A DNA stretch of 64,000 nucleotides. Origin: Turnera subulata. Lineage: Eukaryota > Streptophyta > Magnoliopsida > Malpighiales > Passifloraceae. Every line of letters begins with the position of its first letter. Position 1 is the first letter of the stretch. Location of the stretch: assembly GCA_028386065.3 (NCBI GenBank), contig JAKUCV010005714.1, positions 131,149 to 195,148 of the forward strand, in the 5' to 3' direction. Shown here piece after piece: positions 55,741 to 64,000 of this stretch. Under the pieces are notes generated by a model. That model made no database searches and was not told where the DNA came from. It saw only the letters and a list, made by a program, of their open reading frames with translations. Both the position numbers and the translations under genes were made by a program.

Positions 55741-57017
55741 GGGTTAATTACATTTTGACCTCCTCAATCCTAGTTTATTTTTGACTCACCCCTTGAACTT
55801 TGTTTTTCGTCAAATGACCACCTGAACTCCCAATTTCATGCAATTAACCACTTCCGTCCAAGGGTAGATGGATTCTGTTATTTGCACTAACGGAATATTG
55901 GGATGGATGACACGTGGCAGCATCATAACTATTCAATAATTTTTTGTTATTTTTTTAAAAAATACAAAATAAATTTATATCAAAGAAAATAATTGTTTAA
56001 TATTTTTTTATTTTTCTTTTTCCAACAAAAATATAAAATAGAAAGGGAATAATAAAAAATTATACCAATTGATTGGTAACTATTATTCCCTAAAAATATG
56101 AAAAGCTCCCATTAATTGGTATTAAAATAACAAAAAACCTAAAATTTAGGAAAATAATAATTTTTATCCGATTAATTGGTATAAAAATAAAAAATACATA
56201 AATTTTAGGAAATTAATAATTATTATTCCCTAAAAATATGAAAAGCTTCCATTAATTGGTATAAAAATAGAAAAATACCTAAATTTTAGGAACGTAATAA
56301 TTATTATTCCCTAAAAATATGAAAAGCTCTCATTAATTGGTATAAAAATAAAAAAACCTAAATTTTAGGAAATTAATCATTCCATAAATATATAAAAAAT
56401 CCTATTAATTTTTATGAAAATAAAAGAAAACCTAAATTTTAGGAAATTAATAATTATTATTCCCTAAAAATATGAAAATATCTCATTAATTTTTATATTT
56501 TAGGGAATAATAATTATTAATTTACTAAAATTTAGGTATTTTTTTAATTTTTACCAAAATATGGGAGCTTTCCATATTATTAAGAAAATAATAATTATTA
56601 ATTTCCTAAAATTTAGGTATTTTTATTTTTATACCAATTAATGGGAGCTTTCCATATTTTTAGGGAATAATAATTACCAATTAATTGGTAAATTTTTTTA
56701 TTATTTCCTTTTTATTTTGTTTTTTTGGAAAAATAAAAATAAAAAAAATTATTAAATAGTTATTTTCTTTGATATATATATTTTTATTTTGTATTTTTTG
56801 TTAAAAAAGAATAAAAAATTATTGAACGATTATGGTGCTGCCACGTGTCATGTGCAATGAATATTCCGTTAGTACAAGTAACGGAATCCAATTGCCCATG
56901 GACGGAAGTGGTTAATTGCATCAAATTGGGAATTCAGGTGGTCATTTGACCAAAGAAAAGTTGAGAGGGTGAGTAAAAAATAAATCGAAATTCAGGGGGT
57001 CAAAATGTAATTAACCC
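55741..57017. mobile_element. Mutator-type MITE with long inverted repeats, 9-bp TSD agagccaac
   Basis: The ends gggttaattacattttgacc and its complement are long terminal inverted repeats (at least 170 bp) including the cacgtggcag block. The 9-bp duplication agagccaac (55732-55740 and 57018-57026) is the Mutator signature. The centre is an AT-rich foldback of about 110-bp repeats (ctaaaaatatgaaaagctcc, cctaaattttagga) that are inverted in the right half. There is no transposase, so it is non-autonomous. Confidence 0.9.
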
Positions 57018-57154
57018 AGAGCCAACCAAATGTGGGAAAATAAGCTTAGCTCTTGCTCGAGAGGGTGAGTAAAAAATAAATCGAAATTCAGGGGGTCAAA
57101 ATGTAATTAACCCAGAGCCAACCAAATGTGGGAAAATAAGCTTAGCTCTTGCTC
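56963..57154. repeat. 96-bp tandem duplication across the MITE/ERF junction
   Basis: 56963-57058 and 57059-57154 are essentially identical. Each contains the last part of the MITE, one target duplication and ERF pseudogene sequence. The duplication therefore happened after MITE insertion. Confidence 0.92.
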
Positions 57155-57557
57155 CTCGTATCTTGAAAGCAGCTCTGTCATAAGCCATGGCTGCAGCCTC
57201 GGGAGTGTTATATGTCCCCAGCCATAATCTTGCTCCCATGAATATCCTTGAAGTGGTTTTTCTTTCATCTTCATCGTTTGGATTCCACTCATGAATATCA
57301 CTAATAGACTCTTCATGAAAGTCCAAAAGGCCTAGAGAGGAAGAGGTCAAAGAATTGGAAACAAGAGATTGGCAAGCCCAGGAGTTTAGAATGTTACTCC
57401 AGTTCTTTGTTAAGGGCTGAGTGCTGCAAAAGCTTGAAGAACTCCCACAATTGATAGTTGTGCTAGTCTTTGGGAATTGTTCTTCTTCAAGACGAAGCCG
57501 GCAAATGGACGCAAGATTACGGCAATCAGAGGGTGAGGTACTTGGGTTGTACTGCAT

Positions 57558-58000
57558 TTTTCAGCGATGTAATGATAAGATCGAGATGTTGGAAGATGTG
57601 AAGTGTGCAGAGTTTGACTGGCTAAAGCTATGAAGATGGGAGTATGTATATATACACTTCCTGGGATGGACATTGAGGTCGTGAATTACAGTATAAAAAA
57701 ATTATCATCATTTGCTCGTTCTACGAACTTTCATGTTAGTTGATAAAAAAAAAAAAATGGTTAAGCCACATGTTTTTCAATGGGTTCTATGACCTTTTTT
57801 TAATTCTAATATTGATTATCTCTTCATCATGCACCAGAGTGACACCTTCCAAGAATACACCTGACGAATTGTTCTTCGTGTCTTTTAGTGACAACCATGT
57901 TATCTTTTCCGAATAAAAAATATTCAACCACTTGTGTCAAAACAATGGAATCAAAGTAAACAAACCCAAGCTGATGATAGATGTAATTATATTTTAGGGG
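57558..58000 (-). other. Duplicated ERF promoter region
   Basis: Homologous to 41491-41970, as shown by shared phrases. No independent feature. Confidence 0.6.
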
Positions 58001-58660
58001 TTTTTGGTACGGATGGTACTCATATTTTATAGTTTGAGACAATCATGTACCTATAACTTTTCACGAGACAATCACGTACCTACAACTTTTCTCGAGCTGG
58101 GTATATGCTGGATTTTTAACGGGCAGGTCAGTCATGGGTCTCGGGCTGGGTATATGCTGATGTGGAGGCTGCCCAAAATTGGGCAGCTGCCTGTAACTCA
58201 AAACAACGTCGTTTCACCATGGTACGACGTAGTTTTCACATCCACGTGGCAGGTGTGGGTCCCACCCATTTCTTAATACCTGACCCAATTATCGACCCGA
58301 TTTTATCCTTAAGAGGTTCAACCGAACCCAAAGAAATTTTTTTCACTTTAATTCATTTATCCCTATTATTTTTATAAATTGATCCTGCACTATTCTCCTA
58401 ATTAAGTATGCACTAATAAAATAAAAATAAAGATATTTTTAAAATAAAAAATTGCTTTTAAATGGAATTATTTTACTGTTTTCTATAATTTTATTGAAAC
58501 GTGAGAAAATTTTAAATTAATTATTTAAAAATAGAAAATTGATAAAAAATATTAAAAATCAAATTTACAATCTAAACCCACCGGCCACATTTTTTTTAAG
58601 AACCCACCGGCCACATTATTTTACAATCTATTTTACAACTTAATAAAACATTACAAATTA
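58001..58660. other. Intergenic, possible small transposon edge
   Basis: Phrases repeat close together (caatcatgtacctataactttt / caatcacgtacctacaactttt; gctgggtatatgctg twice near 58088 and 58146). No matching inverted end was found. Confidence 0.35.
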
Positions 58661-59440
58661 AAAAAAAAAGTCCTCTCCCTTCCCCTCAACACCCAAACCG
58701 ACACCACCATCCCTCTCCCTCTCCCATTTTTTTTCCTCTCCTCTCTCGCCTGGAAACTCGCCGCCGCCCCTGTCCTAGTCGCTGCCGCCTCGTTTCCCTT
58801 CTCCACAAAGCAGCCGTCGTCACTGTGATAGAAGAGGAGGCGCCGGAGGGTCTGCAACCCGTGCGTGTCTGGGGCACGACAAGGAGAGCACGTCGTCGCC
58901 TACTGCTCGGTAAGCCTCCGACCTTTACTCTCTTCCTCCTCCCCTTTTCCTCTTCTATTGTTCTTCTTTTCTTGTGGTTGTTTGGGACTAACCCAATCGG
59001 ATTTTTGCTTTTGTTGTATTGTGGTGTCGAATCTGGTGGTGTCGGTGTTGGGTGTTTACGGTGGCTGGCTGTTCTGTTCCGGGTTGCGGATTGAGCAGAT
59101 TTGGAGATCGGGATTTGATGCCTGCAGTGGCAGTGGTGAGGCGCGATCGATCGGCGTTCGTTGGGGGTGGTTACGGCAGAAGCGGGTCACAGCTTCGGGG
59201 ACCGATTAGTCGAGCTTAACTCGTCTAGGTGTTGCAACGGTGGTGATGGCAGCAGGGAGGAGGAGCAGAGTCGAGGGAGTAGTTCTCGGTCGGTGTTGTG
59301 CGCGGCGGTGATGGCGACGAAATGGTGGTGGTCATGGTTCGGCGCGCGGGGAAGAGGAAAAAAGAGCGATGTGTTGCCGATGAGGGGAGGGTGGTGGTGT
59401 TTCGTGGAGGTGGTGGTGGTTGTGTTCTCCTAGGATTATG
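58661..59440 (+). other. GC-rich gene-like segment (possible first exon)
   Basis: After a pyrimidine-rich stretch (ccctctccctctccc) the sequence becomes GC-rich. A plausible splice donor (ctcggtaagc) lies near 58909. Codons from 58825 (MIEEEAPEGLQPVRVWG) could be a short N-terminus, but no domain is recognised and no second exon was found. It might be the 5' end of a host gene truncated by the LTR at 59601. Confidence 0.3.
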
Positions 59441-60344
59441 CCTTGGGTTAATTTTTTATTTTTTTTTTTAGAAAAATTGGTGACTGGTGATAAGGAATAT
59501 TATGAAAAGATTATGAGAAAAAGTTGGATTATATGTCCTTTTTGAAATTATGTTTTTTTCAAAGAAAATCTTGATTTGATAAGGCATTTATAGCTCCATT
59601 TGAAGCGCCCGACCCGTATTTACCGTACACAGTAAACACGTGCCGGGACTGTGACAACCCGACCAATCAAACCCAGCATACAATGTATAAAACATAACCC
59701 TTGGCTCGCAGCCCAAAAATATAAACAGCAATATGGCCCTACGGCCCAACATCAATAACAGCAGTAATAACTCAACTGGCCCAGTGGCCCAACAATAATA
59801 AAAGTATGCACAGCGGAAGACTTATAACTCACATGACAACACATGCAAAGCCCAATGCAACTGATGGATCCGAGTCCTGTCCGAGGGTACGCTTCAGCTT
59901 GCCCCGTACGTTCCTGCACTACAAACAACTCATCCTACGGGATGAAACCCAGCAGGCGAGGGGTGAGTCCGAAGCGCTCACCGACGAAAGATAAACAGAG
60001 ATATATAATCAACCGTAATACTTTCGAAGTAATGCAACCATCAAATCAGAAGAATCTATCACAACCAACACAACAGTGGAATACAACTCAAACAACACAA
60101 CAGAGGAAACCAACTAAATCATATCAAAGCCAAGACCAAAAGAATAATTGTTATCAATTCCAATTTTATCTTTCGGGTCCCTGTCACTGGACAAGCTAGG
60201 GTCGTACCAGGTTATCAATTAATTCCGGATGCCAGGTCAAACAACCATACCAAATCTTACCATACCGGGACCACGTCCCAAATTACCAAATCACACCGGG
60301 TTCAACAACCCAAATACCATACCAGGATCAACATCCCAAAACCA

Positions 60345-60616
60345 GATATTCGGTATATCCGAACCACTGGGTATTCGGTAAACCCCAACCACAGGCATCA
60401 ACATGCCAACCGGATATTCGGTATATCCGAACCACTGGGTATTCGGTATACCCCAACCACAGGCATCAACATGCCAACCGGATATTCGGTATATCCGAAC
60501 CACTGGGTATTTGGTATACCCTAACCACAGGCAACAACATGCCAACCGGATATTCGGTATATCCGAACCACTGGGTATTCGGTATACCCCAAGCACAGGT
60601 ATCAACATGCCAACCG
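60345..60616 (+). repeat. Four tandem 68-bp repeats with two hairpins each
   Basis: Units start at 60345, 60413, 60481 and 60549. Each has GGATAT-TCGGT-ATATCC and GGGTAT-TCGGT-ATACCC, two stem-loops with the same TCGGT loop and one compensated stem pair. Frames reading through them are repeats, not genes. Confidence 0.95.
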
Positions 60617-62070
60617 AATCAAGTAACCAAACCAAGTAACCGACCATAGCATCCCAGAATTAATCTTCAAACCATCGGGTCATACCACTACTTCCCACAT
60701 ATATCATCATGTCATATCAATTCCAATTTCCAATTTCCAATTTCCATTTCTCAATTATCCACAGTCAATAGTTTATTCCAATAATCCAATCACAACACTG
60801 TCTACCGACAACAATCACAATATCCATAACAGTCAAACAATTATCCAACTTCCTATTAGCTCAAGTTATACAACAGACCATTCCATCAACAGCTTCATAA
60901 CATCAATTACTCACAGTCCAACATCAATCACAACACAATATCCAATAAACCAATAACAGTCATACAGCGGTTCAGTCAAGCAAATCAACATCATAGCAAC
61001 AACAGCAACAATAACCGTAGCAGCCAAGTAACCAACACAATTCCATATTACCAAATATCCATCAACAATACATGTAACACCAATTATTCACAATTAACAG
61101 TTCATCACAATATCCACACGACCAATAGCACAGTCCAACAACAGCAACATCAATAACCATAATAGTCAAATATCCAACAATGACCCTCTCAGTAGTTCAT
61201 TCAAACAACAGAACACACAACTATCCACATTGACCAGTTCATCAATATTCTCAACACAATATACACAAGTCTATCACAATCCAACAACAGCATCAATAAT
61301 TCCACAGCAATCAGGTAACAGTCAATAATTATTCCAACAGCTCAATCTAACAACAAAAATACACAAACAACAAGGATACACACACAGCATTACGGGCACA
61401 TATCAAGGTTTATCCATCCTCACCTTTGCCGATTGCTCAACTCTGTAAATAATGACCGGTCCAAAGCCGGCTCCTCGGGAAACTGCCCGATATCATAACC
61501 TATATAGAAAACAACATGCTCACATAAGATGCACATAAGAGTATGTCATGATGCCAATACTGCGAAATAAACCCATTCCGGCTCATATCCTTTATTATCA
61601 TCTTTTACCGAAAATATTATTCCGTACGTATATCCGAATATTACCTCGGTATTTAATACTTTAATTCTTTCCAAAATATTTTTATGGAGTTATTTATCAT
61701 TTTCCAAAATTTATAATCATTATAAATATTTTTGTAAAGATACGTATTTAAATTTATATTTCCAAAATTATTTATATAAAAAAATTATACTTCCCCAAAA
61801 ATATAGCTACTATAACATAATTCCCTGAAAATATAGCGAATTCTTATACTCCCAAAATATTTATAGTATATTTATTATTTTCTAATGCAGTCATTATTCC
61901 GTAATTTGTAAAGGTTATAATTCTTATTTTAACTACCTTAGTTTTTGAAAATAATAAAACATGATGATTACCCTTTTTTTTATTTTCACAAAATAAACCA
62001 CATACTCCATGTACTCATTTTTCCCAGAAAAAAATCCAATCCATATTACATATATATTTATTTGTTATCA

Positions 62071-62099
62071 TATATATATATATATATATATATTCCCAG

Positions 62100-62139
<40 letters not shown>

Positions 62140-62140
62140 G
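62071..62140. repeat. Microsatellites (ta)n and (att)n
   Basis: A ta run at about 62072-62092 and an att run at about 62103-62140. Confidence 0.95.
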
Positions 62141-62285
62141 AAAATCAAAAACGGTAATCACGCTCCCTATAAGAGTATAAAAGGGGAAGCGGTGATGTGT
62201 AAATCATCAAAGCATTTAAAAGCAATGAAACGTCCAGACAACCAAAACCACAACACTCTGAAAAGCAAAACACTACACGTCAACA

Positions 62286-62432
62286 TGCCTGCTCCTTCCT
62301 CAGTCTTCTTCGTCGAAGGTGCCAATCTCGGCAGAAGGAATCGTCTAGCCTACAGCATGGTCAACGACCGTGCTGAAGAGCTGCCGAACGAGCTCGGCGG
62401 AATGCCACGCCTTGTCTTCGGCGAGAAGGAGG
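62286..62432 (+). pseudogene. Second ORF-B copy, N-terminal fragment
   Basis: Starts MPAPSSVFFVEGANLGRRNR and is homologous to the 10717 copy up to NELGGMPRLVFGE, close to the site where element A interrupted the first copy. It then passes into unrelated GC-rich and polypyrimidine sequence of the LTR. A TATA box (tataaaagggg, near 62177) and about 100 bp of 5' sequence are shared with the first copy. It is probably a truncated insertion. Confidence 0.6.
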
Positions 62433-62983
62433 CGACGGTGAGGTGGTGTCGCGTGCGGCGACTGGCGGTTGATGGTGGAGAAACGAAGGTGGCGGCGGCG
62501 GTGGCTCCTGCCCCTCTCCTTTTCTTTTCTTTTTTTCTTTTCCACTCTTTTTCTTTCTTCTTTCTTTTCTTTTTTTCTCTCCCTCTCTTTCTCTTTTTTT
62601 TTCTCTTCTCTTTTTTTTTTTCCTTCCTTTCCTGCTTCCTTCATCGGTCTTTAAACTGGTTTTTTTTTTCCTTTTTACTATTAAGCATGTGAGCAATAAT
62701 GCAAATCGTCCATATTACGGGCGAGTCCGATCCGGTCCAGAAAATAATCGATACCCGTAGTTATTTTCCGATGTGATTTCCCGAGAAATTTCGAAACTCG
62801 GTAAATACCAACTTAGGTTCGAAAAATCTGCGGGAAAATTACGAGCGCAGAAAAACCCTCGGTTTCGAAAAACGACTCCCGATTTACCTTGAATTAATTA
62901 CCCAAGATTAATTCAACAGTAAATCACGGTAAACGACTTCTACAGTCCCGGTAAAAATTAAAAATTTTACCCGGGCTGTTACA

Positions 62984-63080
62984 GTCTACCCACCTTAAAA
63001 AAATTTCGTCCCCGAAATTCTGTCTTATCCGTGGGCCCTACCACGATAAGATTCTGGCACACTCTGCCAGGTATCCAACC
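62984..63080 (-). other. 3' internal end (polypurine region) of the Del/Tekay-type element
   Basis: On the minus strand: ggataagacagaatttcggg, then gacgaaattttttt and aaggtgggtagac immediately before TGTAACAG. Homology to the Del type stops about here, so the element is truncated. Confidence 0.6.
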
Positions 63081-63164
63081 TCAACATGAGATACCGCTTA
63101 TACCCTTAAGCGACATCTCATCCGCTTATTAATACCAAACCACATAGCTGAGATACTCTCAGCC

Positions 63165-63542
63165 ATGGACTCTCCACTTCATTCTCGAACGACCTCAGAC
63201 TCCGAGAACAACAGCTACATCGGCGGCACAGCTTTCCCAACAAGCTCTGAGGATGAACCTCCCAAGAAGCGGTTCAAGACCAACATCATCGGCTTGAAAG
63301 AGCACATGGTGGTCTCCCCAAAACGGCGAAAGAAGCGTGCCGGCAAGAAAGCTGAGGACAAGAAAGGCAAAGCGATAGCTGAAAGCAGCACACCGCAACA
63401 GAAGTTGACGCAGCTGAACCTCTCCCTGAGGAAGATCAGCTCGGCGGTGGCACAAATTGAACTGGCGTGCGCGGAGCTCTTCCCTCACCTGAGGAACGTC
63501 CAGCAACTTGTAAAAGACTTAGAGAAGCAAGTAACTCAGTAG
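63165..63542 (+). CDS. Second ORF-A copy, basic and coiled-coil protein (125 aa)
   Basis: ATG at 63165, stop at 63543. It begins MDSPLHSRTTSDSENNSYIG. The basic middle is KKRFKTN and KRRKKRAGKKAEDKKGKAIA. The C-terminal helix is KLTQLNLSLRKISSAVAQIE, then NVQQLVKDLEKQVTQ. It aligns end to end with the 127-aa ORF at 11774-11391, with conserved N-terminus and C-terminal helix and a divergent acidic/basic centre. Here it is GC-rich and intact. It lies downstream of an ORF-B fragment, whereas at the other locus it is upstream, so the two do not keep a fixed order. Function unknown; a nucleic-acid-binding ORF1-like protein is possible. Confidence 0.6.
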   Translation: MDSPLHSRTTSDSENNSYIGGTAFPTSSEDEPPKKRFKTNIIGLKEHMVVSPKRRKKRAGKKAEDKKGKAIAESSTPQQKLTQLNLSLRKISSAVAQIELACAELFPHLRNVQQLVKDLEKQVTQ

Positions 63543-63884
63543 AGTACTTCTTCTCTGATGTAAAACTGTTATGAATTAATGAAATAAGTTTCCTTTTTAG
63601 ATCTAATCTCTTAGATTATGAATTCTCTTTTTAAGATATGAAAATCATGTTTAACTGAGAAAAGCAAAATATTAAAGCAAAATGAAACCATCAATAGCAA
63701 AATAAAATCAAACATAAATATGTTAAAACAAACCAACAAAAGTAAGCAATTGGAGGATGAAACATAAATATGTTAAGTGGGCTTTCTCTCTCGTTTTGGC
63801 TGAGAGTTTTCTTTCTTCTAGGGCTTCGTCTCCCATCTAGGGCATCTCTGCCTGCTAGGGTTTTTTGGCCGGATTAAGTCCGAT

Positions 63885-64000
63885 ATGGCTGATCACAACC
63901 AATTGGAGGATGAAGTCGAGGGCCATCCTATTATCGTCCCGTCAGCGAAAGAACAGGCAGCGGTGGTTTTCGAGGATGATGAAGGCGAAACAGGTCCTAC
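63885..64000 (+). CDS. 5' end of an L1-type LINE, ORF1 start (partial)
   Basis: A pyrimidine-rich leader (gggctttctctctcgttttgg, cttctagggcttcgtctcc) typical of plant LINE 5' ends precedes ATG at 63885. The 38 visible codons begin MADHNQLEDEVEGHPIIVPS and include an acidic VVFEDDEGET segment, as in many plant LINE ORF1 proteins. The DUF4283-type domain would follow beyond the window. LINE assignment rests on leader style and N-terminus only. Confidence 0.45.
   Translation, partial: MADHNQLEDEVEGHPIIVPSAKEQAAVVFEDDEGETGP

Larger units (their letters stand above)
55606..57557 (-). pseudogene. Duplicated ERF, broken by an internal deletion and a MITE
   Basis: The start at 57557 gives [20 protein letters not shown], matching the intact ERF along its N-terminal 100 residues. 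After [10 protein letters not shown] it jumps to [20 protein letters not shown]. About 45 residues, including the three-stranded DNA-contacting half of the AP2 domain, are therefore missing. The frame continues to IFPHLVGS and is then interrupted by a 1277-bp MITE. The C-terminal remnant on the far side (55740-55606) still encodes the [18 protein letters not shown] and MSKRRI end. It cannot bind DNA as an ERF. Duplication includes flanks from about 55290 to 57990. Confidence 0.92.
59601..62983 (-). mobile_element. Del/Tekay-type LTR in minus orientation, with internal repeats and an embedded ORF-B copy
   Basis: On the minus strand it begins TGTAACAGCCCGGGTAAAAT, directly after a polypurine-like aaggtgggtagac and a ttcggggacgaaat stretch typical of Del/Tekay 3' ends. 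It ends ...GGGTCGGGCGCTTCA at 59601. At 3383 bp it is longer than usual and contains the ORF-B fragment and 68-bp repeats, so insertions are likely. It is AT-rich between 60650 and 61400 with many caaca/acaat runs. No TSD partner was identified. Confidence 0.65.

Noticed and set aside
60291..60647. 118-codon ORF with repeated GYTKYP/RIPSGSDIPNI units
   Set aside because: It is a translation of the four 68-bp tandem repeats.
62345..62696. Lysine/glutamate-rich or phenylalanine-rich ORFs
   Set aside because: Caused by a polypyrimidine tract of the LTR (62500-62670).

Overview
This is nuclear DNA of a flowering plant, most likely a eudicot. It contains a group IX ethylene response factor gene, plant-type Ty1/copia and Ty3/gypsy retrotransposons, L1-type LINE fragments, a Mutator-like MITE and a captured plant mobile domain (PMD) gene, on an AT-rich background. 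Runs of n at 14305 and 53264-53283 mark draft-assembly gaps. About 85 percent of the window is transposable elements. The only convincing intact host gene is the ERF at 40762-41490 (minus).

Layout. (1) 1-393 and 10606-10717 are two halves of an unfamiliar ORF (ORF-B, minus) that reads into a LINE-type endonuclease domain. It is split by a complete Tat/Ogre-type Ty3/gypsy element (394-10600, TSD cctcc). That element has no pol but carries an intron-containing PMD gene on its antisense strand. (2) 11391-11774 is ORF-A (minus), a small basic and coiled-coil protein whose relative is at 63165-63542. (3) 12058-14296 is the 3' end and LTR of a SIRE-like copia element full of paired AACATCGATGTT palindromes. 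(4) From 14306 to 38203 lies the relic of a second Tat-type element (3' LTR 36400-38203). It was hit successively by an Athila-like non-autonomous element (14567-19138), a Del/Tekay-like solo LTR (21273-23767, TSD gttcg) and a Tat-type solo LTR (minus, TSD gctac). The last was itself hit by a young full-length copia element (26088-34756, TSD acccg) whose leader carries 20 copies of the same palindrome.

(5) 38204-42166 is a host island with a polyubiquitin pseudogene and the ERF gene. (6) 42172-52412 is a minus-strand non-autonomous LTR element (TSD tcaac) with a large hairpin minisatellite, and a Ty3/gypsy deletion derivative (42722-47259, TSD tcaag) is nested in it. (7) 52428-54044 is another Tat-type LTR. 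(8) 55290-57990 is a duplicated copy of the ERF locus, now a pseudogene with a deleted DNA-binding domain and a 1277-bp Mutator-type MITE (9-bp TSD agagccaac). (9) 58000-64000 holds a GC-rich gene-like segment, a Del/Tekay-type LTR in minus orientation with 68-bp hairpin repeats, second copies of ORF-B and ORF-A, and the 5' end of an L1-type LINE.

Three signals are not explained by ordinary annotation. First, AACATCGATGTT palindromes occur in pairs 19-22 bp apart, about 44 copies in two different copia elements. Second, the Tat-type LTRs and their 3' arrays carry stem-loops with an invariant TGAGATGA loop and stems that covary. Third, the antisense PMD gene appears to be driven by an inverted-repeat module that is also found in the U3 of the surrounding LTR family. 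All boundaries, TSDs and pairings were read by eye; no alignments or database searches were run.
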